Shown: positions 1 through 5,074 of the stretch, piece after piece
How positions within the stretch are numbered: the stretch's first letter is position 1
How the letters are laid out: every line of letters begins with the position of its first letter
Source: Planctomycetaceae bacterium
Lineage (GTDB): Bacteria > Planctomycetota > Planctomycetia > Pirellulales > UBA1268
Length of the DNA: 5,074 nucleotides
Reading direction: 5' to 3'
NCBI GenBank assembly: GCA_003488325.1
Contig: DNLZ01000038.1
Coordinates: 5,231 to 10,304 of the forward strand
Made by a program: the position numbers and the translations under genes
Notes under the pieces: generated by a model
Seen by the model: only the letters and a program-made list of their open reading frames with translations
Databases searched by the model: none
Told to the model about the DNA's origin: nothing

Positions 1-869
1 CACGCGCCGAAGACGTGCTCCACCGTCTCGCGGGCGTTGTGGTCCGTGCGCTTCCCGGCCATGCGCGCGAGCACGCCCCGCAGCAGCTTGCGGCGGTGAC
101 AAAACACGTCGCGAACGAACCCGTGGAAGCGGTGGAGGTCGTCGATGCTGCCGCGTCGAACGGTATCGAGATCGAGTCGCACGATGGCCGACTCGACCTT
201 CGGCCGCGGCCAGAAGACCGTCGGCGGAAGCACACGCTCGACCGTGCCGCTGCACTGGGCGCCGACCCAGACCGACAGGGCATTGTAGAGAGGCGTGCCG
301 GCCGTCGCGGTCATGCGTTCGCCCATCTCGCGCTGCACGGTGACGATCGCCGCGTCGAACGGCCGCGGCAGGGCCAGGAGATTGGAGATCACCGGTGTCG
401 CCACGCAGTATGGGAGGTTGGCGACGAGGAGGAGTCGGCCTCCTGTCGCCGCCAGGGCCTCGGCGAGCGCCGTGAGCAGGGCGGGGGAGAGCTGGTGCTT
501 GCGGGCGAGGGCATCGCCCTCGATGAGCGTGACGTTCGCATGATCGACGAGCCGATCGCGTGCGAGCTGGGCCAGTCGACGGTCGATCTCCACCGTGATG
601 ACGGCTGCCGCGGTCGGGGCGATGCGCTCCGTGAGCGCGCCGGTGCCCGTGCCGACCTCGAGCACCACGTCGTCGCGCCGGATGGCCGCCGTCCGGGCGA
701 GCAGGTCGAGGAGATTCAAGTCGACCAGGAAGTTCTGGCCGCGGCGTGGATCGAGCGAGAAGCCGACGTCGGCGAACAGTCGCTTGAGAAAGGCCGCCGT
801 CTGCCGGGGGCCGGACGCGGAGTCCTCACGCGGCACCCGATCCTCACCGTCACGGACGTCGGCCGTCAT
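1..869 (-). CDS. rsmA: 16S rRNA (adenine(1518)-N6/adenine(1519)-N6)-dimethyltransferase RsmA/KsgA, C-terminus cut off by window edge
   Basis: Cytoplasmic SAM-dependent enzyme that dimethylates two adjacent adenines in the 3'-terminal hairpin of 16S rRNA during late 30S assembly. My reverse-strand translation is open for 289 residues and runs off the left edge. Visible motifs in order are GQNFLVD (44-50, motif X), EVGTGTGALTE (71-81, SAM-binding motif I), VEID (93-96, acidic residue for the SAM ribose), EGDA (117-120), the catalytic NLPY (151-154), QREMGERM (179-186), PPTVFWPRPKVESAIVRL (215-232) and the C-terminal FCHRRKLL (256-263). Family members are usually about 260-300 residues, so probably only a short C-terminal piece is missing. 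The ATG at 869 overlaps the ribE stop as ATGA, which supports this start, although it leaves about 25 poorly conserved residues before the conserved core. No strong Shine-Dalgarno is seen (a GGCGGG lies upstream), so translation is probably coupled to ribE. Mild oddity: the residues after NLPY are CVATP, where NIATP or NIS is commoner. Family assignment is firm. Confidence 0.95.
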   Translation of the reverse strand, partial: MTADVRDGEDRVPREDSASGPRQTAAFLKRLFADVGFSLDPRRGQNFLVDLNLLDLLARTAAIRRDDVVLEVGTGTGALTERIAPTAAAVITVEIDRRLAQLARDRLVDHANVTLIEGDALARKHQLSPALLTALAEALAATGGRLLLVANLPYCVATPVISNLLALPRPFDAAIVTVQREMGERMTATAGTPLYNALSVWVGAQCSGTVERVLPPTVFWPRPKVESAIVRLDLDTVRRGSIDDLHRFHGFVRDVFCHRRKLLRGVLARMAGKRTDHNARETVEHVFGA

Positions 870-1483
870 GCTCGGCCCGCCACGGCGCTCGGGTCGCGCG
901 CCTCGAGGAACCGCGCCACGTACTTGAAGATCACGTCGGTCTCGAGATTCACCGGATCTCCCACCGCGAGGTCACCGAGCGTCGTCGCGCCGAGGGTGTG
1001 CGGGATGAGGGCCACCCCGAAATCACCAGCGGCCACGTCGACCACCGTCAGGCTCACGCCCGACACGGCGATCGACCCCTTTTCAGCCATCTGGGCGAGC
1101 AGCCGCGTGGGGGCCGCGAAGCGACACGTCGACCACTCCCCTGTATCGACACGTGACACCAGCCGGCCGACCCCATCCACGTGCCCGGTCACCAGATGGC
1201 CGCCGAGGCGATCCGCAAGCCGCAGCGACCGCTCGAGGTTCACTCCGGCGCCCGCCGCGAGGGTGCCGAGGGCCGTACGGGCAAGCGTCTCCTCTCCGAG
1301 CTGAAACTCCAGACGATCGGCGTCGGCAGCCACGACCGACAGGCAGCAGCCGCTCACGCAGATGCTGTCGCCGAGCCTGGCATCACCGCCGATGGCGGGC
1401 GCCTGGACGACCAGCCGCACGCCGGGGGGCTCGGACAGGACGGCGATGATCCGGCCGACGGTCTCGACCAGTCCGGTGAACAT
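866..1483 (-). CDS. ribE: Riboflavin synthase, alpha chain (RibE)
   Basis: Catalyses dismutation of two 6,7-dimethyl-8-ribityllumazine molecules into riboflavin and a pyrimidinedione, the last step of riboflavin synthesis; cytoplasmic homotrimer in known members. The 205-residue protein has the usual length and the two tandem lumazine-binding (beta-barrel) repeats. Repeat 1 runs from the hallmark N-terminus MFTGLVE (1-7) through SGCCLSV (44-50) to about 90. The junction is GGHLVTGHVDG (94-104). Repeat 2 contains KGSIAVSGVSLTVV (135-148) and ends with PHTLGATTLG (161-170) and NLETDVIFKYVARF (179-192). The reading frame is open for 71 further codons upstream, but MFTGLVE is the conserved family start, so ATG at 1483 is chosen. 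No Shine-Dalgarno is visible just upstream (C-rich leader), so initiation may be weak or leaderless-like. The stop overlaps the rsmA start by 4 nt, which implies cotranscription. Oddity: the Asn usual in the first NGxCLT motif and the Asp usual in the second DGVSLT motif are both Ser here. Confidence 0.95.
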   Translation of the reverse strand: MFTGLVETVGRIIAVLSEPPGVRLVVQAPAIGGDARLGDSICVSGCCLSVVAADADRLEFQLGEETLARTALGTLAAGAGVNLERSLRLADRLGGHLVTGHVDGVGRLVSRVDTGEWSTCRFAAPTRLLAQMAEKGSIAVSGVSLTVVDVAAGDFGVALIPHTLGATTLGDLAVGDPVNLETDVIFKYVARFLEARDPSAVAGRA

Positions 1484-1522
1484 GAGGCGGGTGTCGGGGG
1501 GCGAAGAGAGCCGATCGATGCA

Positions 1523-1552
1523 AGAATAGCGGAGTCGAGGGGGGGCCGAGAA
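1523..1552 (-). promoter_or_regulatory. Weak candidate promoter for ribE-rsmA
   Basis: On the minus strand a TATTCT hexamer (1528 down to 1523) matches the sigma-70-type -10 consensus at four of six positions. TTCTCG (1552 down to 1547), 18 bp upstream, matches the -35 consensus at three of six. The -10 lies about 40 nt upstream of the ribE ATG, a sensible distance. The match is poor and planctomycete promoters are not well defined, so this is only a pointer. Confidence 0.2.
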
Positions 1553-1636
1553 CGAAGGGCCGCGTCTCGAGAGAGGATAGCCGGTCGGCGGTTTCCCGCA
1601 GCCACGTGTCACGGATGGTCGCCGGTCCGTCTCGCC

Positions 1637-1664
1637 TTGCATGGGCACGGGCGGTCGGCACAAT
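1637..1664 (+). promoter_or_regulatory. Weak candidate promoter for eno
   Basis: TTGCAT (1637-1642) and CACAAT (1659-1664) are separated by 16 bp and match the -35 and -10 consensus at three and four of six positions. The -10 would lie about 46 nt upstream of the eno ATG. The CACAAT is the most A/T-rich spot in this stretch and overlaps the loop of the inverted repeat at 1652-1676, so a regulator bound there could block the promoter. That is inference from weak matches. Confidence 0.2.
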
Positions 1665-1676
1665 TGCGGCCGACCG
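1652..1676. repeat. Perfect 8-bp inverted repeat upstream of eno
   Basis: CGGTCGGC (1652-1659) and GCCGACCG (1669-1676) are exact reverse complements around a 9-nt spacer, ACAATTGCG, which contains the palindrome CAATTG at 1661-1666. The centre lies 47 bp before the eno start. The same CGGTCGGC occurs once more in direct orientation at 1582-1589. It could be a regulator operator, a hairpin in the eno leader RNA, or chance in GC-rich DNA. There is no following T-run, so it does not look like an intrinsic terminator. Confidence 0.45.
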
Positions 1677-1710
1677 GTCCCGCCTTTCCCTCCCACCCTC
1701 GAGGCTCCTC

Positions 1711-3003
1711 ATGTCCACGATCGTCGACGTCCACGCCCGCCAGATTCTCGACAGCCGGGGCAATCCCACGATCGAGGTCGACGTGACGCTTGCCGACGGC
1801 GCCTTCGGACGGGCCGCCGTGCCGTCCGGTGCGAGCACGGGGGCGCACGAGGCGTGGGAGAAGCGAGACGGCGACAAGGGCCGGTACCTCGGCAAGGGCG
1901 TGCTCGAGGCGGTCGAGAACGTCAACACGCGGATCGCCGAAGAGCTCGAAGGCTGTGACGCGCTCGACCAGACCACCGTCGACGAGAGGATGCTCGAGCT
2001 CGACGGCACCCCGAACAAGAAGGTGCTCGGCGCCAACGCGATCCTCGGCGTTTCCATGGCCGTGGCCCATGCCGCCGCCGAGCACTGCGGCATTCCGCTG
2101 TACCGATACCTCGGCGGTGCCACCGCACGGCTGCTCCCGGCGCCGATGATGAACATCATCAATGGTGGGGCACACGCGGACAATCCGCTCGACGTGCAGG
2201 AGTTCATGGTGCTGCCGCTGGGCTTCGATTCGTTCGACGACGCCCTGCGGGCCGGCGTGGAGACGTTCCACGCGTTGAAGAAGGTGCTCAAGGACAAGAA
2301 GCTCGCGACGGCGGTCGGTGACGAGGGAGGCTTCGCACCGCACATCGGCAGCTGCGCGGAGGCGCTCGAGGTGATCCTCGCCGCGATCGGCAACGCCGGG
2401 TACAAGCCTGGTGCCGAGATCGCGATCGCCCTCGACGTCGCCGCGACGGAGTTCTACGACTCGAAGGCCGGGACCTATGCCATCGAGGGCAAGTCGCTCG
2501 ACTCGGCCGGGATGGTGGAATTCCTCGCGAGCCTCGCGAGCCGCTACCCGATCGTGTCGATCGAGGACGGCTGCTCGGAGGACGACTGGAAGGGCTGGAA
2601 GCTGATCAGCGAGCGCCTGGGGGCCAAGGTGCAGCTCGTCGGCGACGACCTGTTCGTCACCAACACCGAGCGGCTCTCACGCGGGATCGCCGAGGGCGTG
2701 GCCAACTCGATCCTCGTGAAGGTCAACCAGATCGGCACCCTCACCGAGACGATCGCGGCCGTGCAGATGGCGCATCGCGCCGGCTACACGTCGATCGCGA
2801 GCCATCGCAGCGGCGAGACGGAGGACGCCACGATCGCCGATCTGGCCGTCGGCCTCTCGACCGGTCAGATCAAGACGGGCAGCGCGTCGCGCAGCGATCG
2901 GATCGCGAAGTACAACCAGCTGCTTCGCATCCAGGAATCCCTCGGCGACGGGGCGATCTACGCCGGTCGCGACGTGCAGGCCCGCTGGCCGGGAGTGGCG
3001 TGA
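1711..3003 (+). CDS. eno: Enolase (phosphopyruvate hydratase)
   Basis: Glycolytic and gluconeogenic enzyme interconverting 2-phosphoglycerate and phosphoenolpyruvate; cytoplasmic, Mg-dependent, and in many bacteria also a degradosome partner. The 430 residues match the usual bacterial length. The N-terminal domain (about 1-135) has RQILDSRGNPT (10-20), the mobile loop SGASTG (39-44) and LGANAILGVSMA (106-117). The TIM-barrel domain has MMNIINGGAHADN (146-158), GDEGGF (203-208) with catalytic Glu205, metal ligands Asp242 (ALDVA), Glu285 (IEDG) and the Asp312/313 pair (GDDLFVTN), catalytic Lys337 within ILVKVNQIGTLTET (334-347), SHRSGETED (364-372) and Lys388 in IKTG. All catalytic and metal residues appear intact. 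The ATG at 1711 begins the conserved STIVDVHARQILDSRGNP start, so the 35 in-frame codons upstream are not used; GAGG at 1701-1704 is the likely ribosome binding site. Divergent from ribE and convergent with dus, so probably monocistronic. Small variant: GSASRSDR where GSLSRTDR is commoner. Confidence 0.98.
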   Translation: MSTIVDVHARQILDSRGNPTIEVDVTLADGAFGRAAVPSGASTGAHEAWEKRDGDKGRYLGKGVLEAVENVNTRIAEELEGCDALDQTTVDERMLELDGTPNKKVLGANAILGVSMAVAHAAAEHCGIPLYRYLGGATARLLPAPMMNIINGGAHADNPLDVQEFMVLPLGFDSFDDALRAGVETFHALKKVLKDKKLATAVGDEGGFAPHIGSCAEALEVILAAIGNAGYKPGAEIAIALDVAATEFYDSKAGTYAIEGKSLDSAGMVEFLASLASRYPIVSIEDGCSEDDWKGWKLISERLGAKVQLVGDDLFVTNTERLSRGIAEGVANSILVKVNQIGTLTETIAAVQMAHRAGYTSIASHRSGETEDATIADLAVGLSTGQIKTGSASRSDRIAKYNQLLRIQESLGDGAIYAGRDVQARWPGVA

Positions 3004-3012
3004 CGCGGTCCT

Positions 3013-4080
3013 TCACGCGGACGACGGCTCGGCATGCCGTGACGAGACGCCCGCCGATGCGATGCGCGGGAAGTGGTCGCGGACCACGTCGAGGAACTCG
3101 ACCCTGGTCGTGACCCGCGACACGCGGCCGCGGAAGTCGCGGGCTCCGGGCAGCCCCTGCGCGTAGGCACAGGCGAACTTGCGCATGAGGAGCGTGCCGC
3201 GCGATACGCCGAAACGCCGGCAGACAAGGTCGTAGTGGTGGAGCACGATGTCCCGCTGCGCGTCGAGCGATGGGTCGGGAGGGCAGGGCTCGCCCCGCAG
3301 GAGCGCGGCGACCTGCGAGAAGATCCACGGCCGCGCGAGTGCCTCCCTCGCGATCATCACGCCGTCGACGCCGGTCTCGCGGAGCCGTGCGACGGCGATC
3401 TCGGGGGTGTCGATGTCGCCGTTGCCGACCACCGGGAGCCGCGACACGCTCCGCTTCACGGCCGCGATCGCCGTCCAATCGGCACGGCCCGTGAAGAACT
3501 GCGACGCGACGCGGCCGTGCACCGTGAGGCATGCGGCGCCCGCCTCCTCGACGCGCTGGGCCACCTCGATCGCCGTGTGACAGGTTTCGGCACAGCCGAG
3601 CCGGATCTTCGCGGTCACAGGCACCCCGTCGCAGGCCTCGACGACCCGGCGCACGATCGTGCCGACGCGGGCCGGGTCGCGGAGGAGCCACGAGCCGCTG
3701 TGCGCCTTCTCGGTCACCTGCCGCACCGGACAGCCGAAGTTGAGGTCGACGACGCTCACGCGGAAGTCGCGTGCGAGCCGCCGACCGACGCTGGCGAGGT
3801 TGTCGGGATCGTTGTCCCACATCTGGACCGCCAGCGGTCGCGGCTCCTCCCGCACGCCCCAGAGCCGGTCCGGATGCTCGCCGCGGGTCGTCTCGAGCCA
3901 CGCCGCGCTGCGGGCGGCGATCATCTCGGTGGCGAGCAGGCCGGCACCGCCGAACTCGCGCACGACCTGCCGGTAGGCGTAGTTCGTGTATCCCGCCATC
4001 GGTGCCTGCAGCACCGGCGGATCGACGACCACCGAGCCGAGGACGAGGGGGCGGACGGGGACGGCTGGCGCGGCGGGCAT
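3013..4080 (-). CDS. dus: tRNA-dihydrouridine synthase (Dus family, DusB-like)
   Basis: FMN-dependent enzyme that uses NADPH to reduce specific uridines in tRNA to dihydrouridine; cytoplasmic. The 355-residue protein shows the Dus TIM barrel in order: QAPMAGYTN (25-33, FMN site), AVQMWDNDPDNL (84-95), DLNFGCPVRQV (112-122) with the presumed catalytic Cys117, SGSWLLRDP (128-136), PVTAKIRLG (154-162, Lys158), TVHGR (186-190, His188), VVGNGDI (217-223), VDGVMIAREALARPWIF (238-254), then a helical C-terminal domain with LMRKFACAYAQGLPGARDF (298-316). Length and the last motif fit DusB better than DusA or DusC, but the uridine target cannot be read from sequence. ATG at 4080 is chosen because it leaves a normal short lead-in to the barrel. 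An alternative ATG at 4119 would add 13 residues and lies inside an inverted repeat; the frame stays open well upstream only because the DNA is GC-rich. Neither start has a clear Shine-Dalgarno. Oddities are WDNDP where a Gly-containing xGxDP is usual, and IAREAL where IGRGAL or IGRAAQ is usual. Confidence 0.93.
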   Translation of the reverse strand: MPAAPAVPVRPLVLGSVVVDPPVLQAPMAGYTNYAYRQVVREFGGAGLLATEMIAARSAAWLETTRGEHPDRLWGVREEPRPLAVQMWDNDPDNLASVGRRLARDFRVSVVDLNFGCPVRQVTEKAHSGSWLLRDPARVGTIVRRVVEACDGVPVTAKIRLGCAETCHTAIEVAQRVEEAGAACLTVHGRVASQFFTGRADWTAIAAVKRSVSRLPVVGNGDIDTPEIAVARLRETGVDGVMIAREALARPWIFSQVAALLRGEPCPPDPSLDAQRDIVLHHYDLVCRRFGVSRGTLLMRKFACAYAQGLPGARDFRGRVSRVTTRVEFLDVVRDHFPRIASAGVSSRHAEPSSA

Positions 4081-4106
4081 GATGACATCGTACCAGCCTG
4101 CTCGTT

Positions 4107-4123
4107 CTCGATCCGGCATCGAG
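4107..4123. repeat. 6-bp inverted repeat in the gap before dus
   Basis: CTCGAT (4107-4112) and ATCGAG (4118-4123) are exact reverse complements around a 5-nt spacer, so the RNA of either strand could form a short hairpin. It sits in the 68-bp gap between the upstream minus-strand gene and dus. A second, imperfect GC-rich dyad overlaps the upstream gene's end: GAGCC 4121-4125 with GGCTC 4146-4150, enclosing the 12-bp palindrome at 4132-4143. No T-run follows on the minus strand, so a standard intrinsic terminator is not supported; an attenuating or RNA-processing hairpin is possible. Confidence 0.35.
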
Positions 4124-4148
4124 CCCACCCGCGCCGCGCGGCGTCGGC

Positions 4149-5074
4149 TCAGGGCAGGATGCCGGGGGGCGGTGTGCCGGCGCGCTCGAGTGGAAACGAG
4201 GCTGGGACCACCGGCCGCGGCGCTCCCGACGCCCCGATGAGCATCGCCACGAACACGTCGTCGGGAACGGTGAGATCGGCGACGGCCATGACGTACTCGG
4301 CGATGTCGGTGTTGTAGGCGCGCGCGGCTCGCAGGAACTCCCGCTCCTGGGAGACGAGCGATGCGTGGGCCGCGACGACGGTCTCGATGGGACGGCGGCC
4401 CTTGGCATGATCGGCCTCCGCCATCGCGAAGACCTCCGTCGCAGCGCGCGTGGCGACGGCCCGGGCCTCGAGTGATTCGTGGCGGGCGGGAAGCGTGCGG
4501 GCGATCGCGCGCACGCGGCCGGTGGCGATCCGCTGCGAGAAGATCGAATCGAAATGGGTCTGATATGGGGTCGCGAGGGGTCGATCGACGGGCCAGGGCG
4601 GCAGTTCCGTCGGTGGCAGTCGGGCGAGATCGACGAGCTCCTGCTGCGTCGTGCCCAAAAGCGCGATCGCCTCCGCGAGATCCGCGCGTGCCGCCGCCAC
4701 CGCGACGTCGAGCACGGCCCGGTCGTGCGGGTCGCCACCGGGGGCCACCATGTCGATGCGTTGCCCGGCCACGCTGCATGACTTCACCGTCGCGAAGGCG
4801 ATGGCCGTCTTCCAGTAGGCCTGGACGACCCACAGCCGACGCGACGGATCAGCCGCTCGCTGCAGCGCCTCGAGGAGCGTGAGGGGCCGCGCGTAGGCCG
4901 GAGCGGATGCCTGGCCTGCCAGCGGGTCGAGCAGATCGGACAGCAGCGCAGGTGCGGTGCCGGCTGGCGTGGCCACCGGTCGCGCCATGGCTGGTGGCTC
5001 GCCGTCGGCGGAGAGCCGCGCCGGCACCGCCGAGGGCGCCGGCGGTGCGCGCAGGTCCACGGCCGGAGCGCCAG
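4149..5074 (-). CDS. Uncharacterised alpha-helical protein, TolC/outer-membrane-efflux-like C-terminal region; 5' end beyond window
   Basis: The frame is open from the right edge to a TGA at 4149-4151, giving at least 307 residues. A GTG at 5060 and an ATG at 4988 could serve as starts, but there is no signal peptide after either. The visible N-terminus is a Pro/Ala-rich low-complexity stretch of about 60 residues, so I infer that the real start lies upstream. Residue numbers count from the GTG. A helical block follows (about 62-148) with RRLWVVQAYWKTAIAFA (74-90) and an Ala-rich run AVLDVAVAAARADLAEAIALL (part of 115-135). Then come a proline linker (PPTELPPWPVDRPLATPY, 149-166) and a second long helical block (about 185-262) containing SLVSQEREFL (234-243) and YNTDIAEYVMAVAD (249-262). 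This layout, ending in a YNxxIAEY motif, resembles TolC-family proteins of planctomycetes as I remember them; that assignment is by resemblance only. No transmembrane segment is evident. It lies 68 bp upstream of dus on the same strand. Substrate and role are unknown. Confidence 0.6.
   Translation of the reverse strand, partial: GAPAVDLRAPPAPSAVPARLSADGEPPAMARPVATPAGTAPALLSDLLDPLAGQASAPAYARPLTLLEALQRAADPSRRLWVVQAYWKTAIAFATVKSCSVAGQRIDMVAPGGDPHDRAVLDVAVAAARADLAEAIALLGTTQQELVDLARLPPTELPPWPVDRPLATPYQTHFDSIFSQRIATGRVRAIARTLPARHESLEARAVATRAATEVFAMAEADHAKGRRPIETVVAAHASLVSQEREFLRAARAYNTDIAEYVMAVADLTVPDDVFVAMLIGASGAPRPVVPASFPLERAGTPPPGILP

Larger units (their letters stand above)
1484..1710. promoter_or_regulatory. 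Divergent ribE / eno intergenic region
   Basis: This 227-bp gap separates the leftward ribE-rsmA unit from rightward eno, so it must hold promoters or leaders for both. Frames remain open through it on both strands, but they do not resemble proteins and do not belong to the conserved starts of RibE or enolase. It contains G-runs at 1496-1501 and 1539-1545 (C-runs in the ribE leader). It also contains the 8-mer CGGTCGGC at 1582-1589 and 1652-1659 and its reverse complement at 1669-1676. A GAGG at 1701-1704, 6 nt before the eno ATG, is a plausible Shine-Dalgarno. Promoter elements can be proposed only weakly. No small ORF, tRNA or known riboswitch was recognised; in particular I could not make out an FMN (RFN) element upstream of ribE. 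Confidence 0.7.

Noticed and set aside
15..1304. A 429-codon plus-strand open frame opposite rsmA and ribE
   Set aside because: It is antisense to two genes with clear family motifs, and its translation is Arg/Asp/His-rich with no recognisable domain. Strong third-position GC bias creates such long shadow frames.
1484..1620. Possible FMN riboswitch upstream of ribE
   Set aside because: The leader is short and C-rich on the ribE strand, and I could not identify the conserved RFN element core. A covariance-model search would settle it.
1606..1710. 35-codon N-terminal extension of enolase
   Set aside because: Enolases start near the conserved DSRGNP segment, and the ATG at 1711 gives the standard start with a plausible GAGG site before it.
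1383..2405. Minus-strand open frames opposite eno (340 and 244 codons)
   Set aside because: They are antisense to a fully intact enolase and contain no recognisable motif.
3073..4317. A 414-codon plus-strand open frame opposite dus
   Set aside because: It is antisense to the supported Dus gene, and its composition (His/Arg/Asp-rich) has the pattern of a complementary shadow frame.
2870..4738. A 622-codon minus-strand open frame through dus and the TolC-like gene
   Set aside because: It runs in a different frame from both supported genes, and its translation is an Arg/Pro/Ser-rich low-information sequence typical of a shadow frame.
4081..4833. N-terminal extension of Dus by about 250 codons into the TolC-like gene
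   Set aside because: The frame happens to stay open, but the extra residues are low-complexity and overlap a better-supported gene. Dus proteins begin shortly before the APMAG motif.

Overview
The window is high-GC bacterial chromosome (roughly two thirds G+C by eye), tightly packed, with strong G/C preference at third codon positions. I see no mobile element, CRISPR array, tRNA, rRNA or prophage gene. The best taxonomic guess is a planctomycete, probably of the Pirellulales type. This rests on the sequence style of the Dus protein (WDNDP and AHSGSWLLRDP variants) and of the helical TolC-like protein at the right edge. It is recognition from memory, not a search result.

Layout, left to right. 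(1) 1-869, minus strand: 16S rRNA dimethyladenosine transferase RsmA/KsgA, with its C-terminus cut by the left edge. (2) 866-1483, minus strand: riboflavin synthase alpha chain RibE, directly upstream of rsmA and overlapping it by an ATGA stop/start, so the two form a transcription unit read leftwards. (3) 1484-1710: a 227-bp divergent intergenic region that must hold the promoters for ribE (left) and eno (right). It carries an 8-bp perfect inverted repeat close to eno, plus a third copy of the same 8-mer. (4) 1711-3003, plus strand: complete enolase. (5) 3013-4080, minus strand: a tRNA-dihydrouridine synthase convergent with eno, with only 9 bp between the two stop codons. (6) 4081-4148: a short intercistronic gap with a 6-bp inverted repeat. 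(7) 4149-5074, minus strand: the C-terminal part of an alpha-helical protein resembling the C-terminal region of planctomycete TolC-like/outer-membrane-efflux proteins. Its start lies beyond the right edge. It is co-directional with and upstream of dus, so these two may be cotranscribed.

Functionally this is a housekeeping neighbourhood: glycolysis (eno), flavin synthesis (ribE) and RNA modification (rsmA, dus). One loose link is that Dus enzymes use FMN, which is made from the riboflavin that RibE produces, but the two genes sit in separate units. I found no convincing undescribed system. The points most worth a second look are the repeats in the ribE-eno intergenic region, the uncharacterised helical protein at the right edge, and the atypical FMN-site motifs in Dus.
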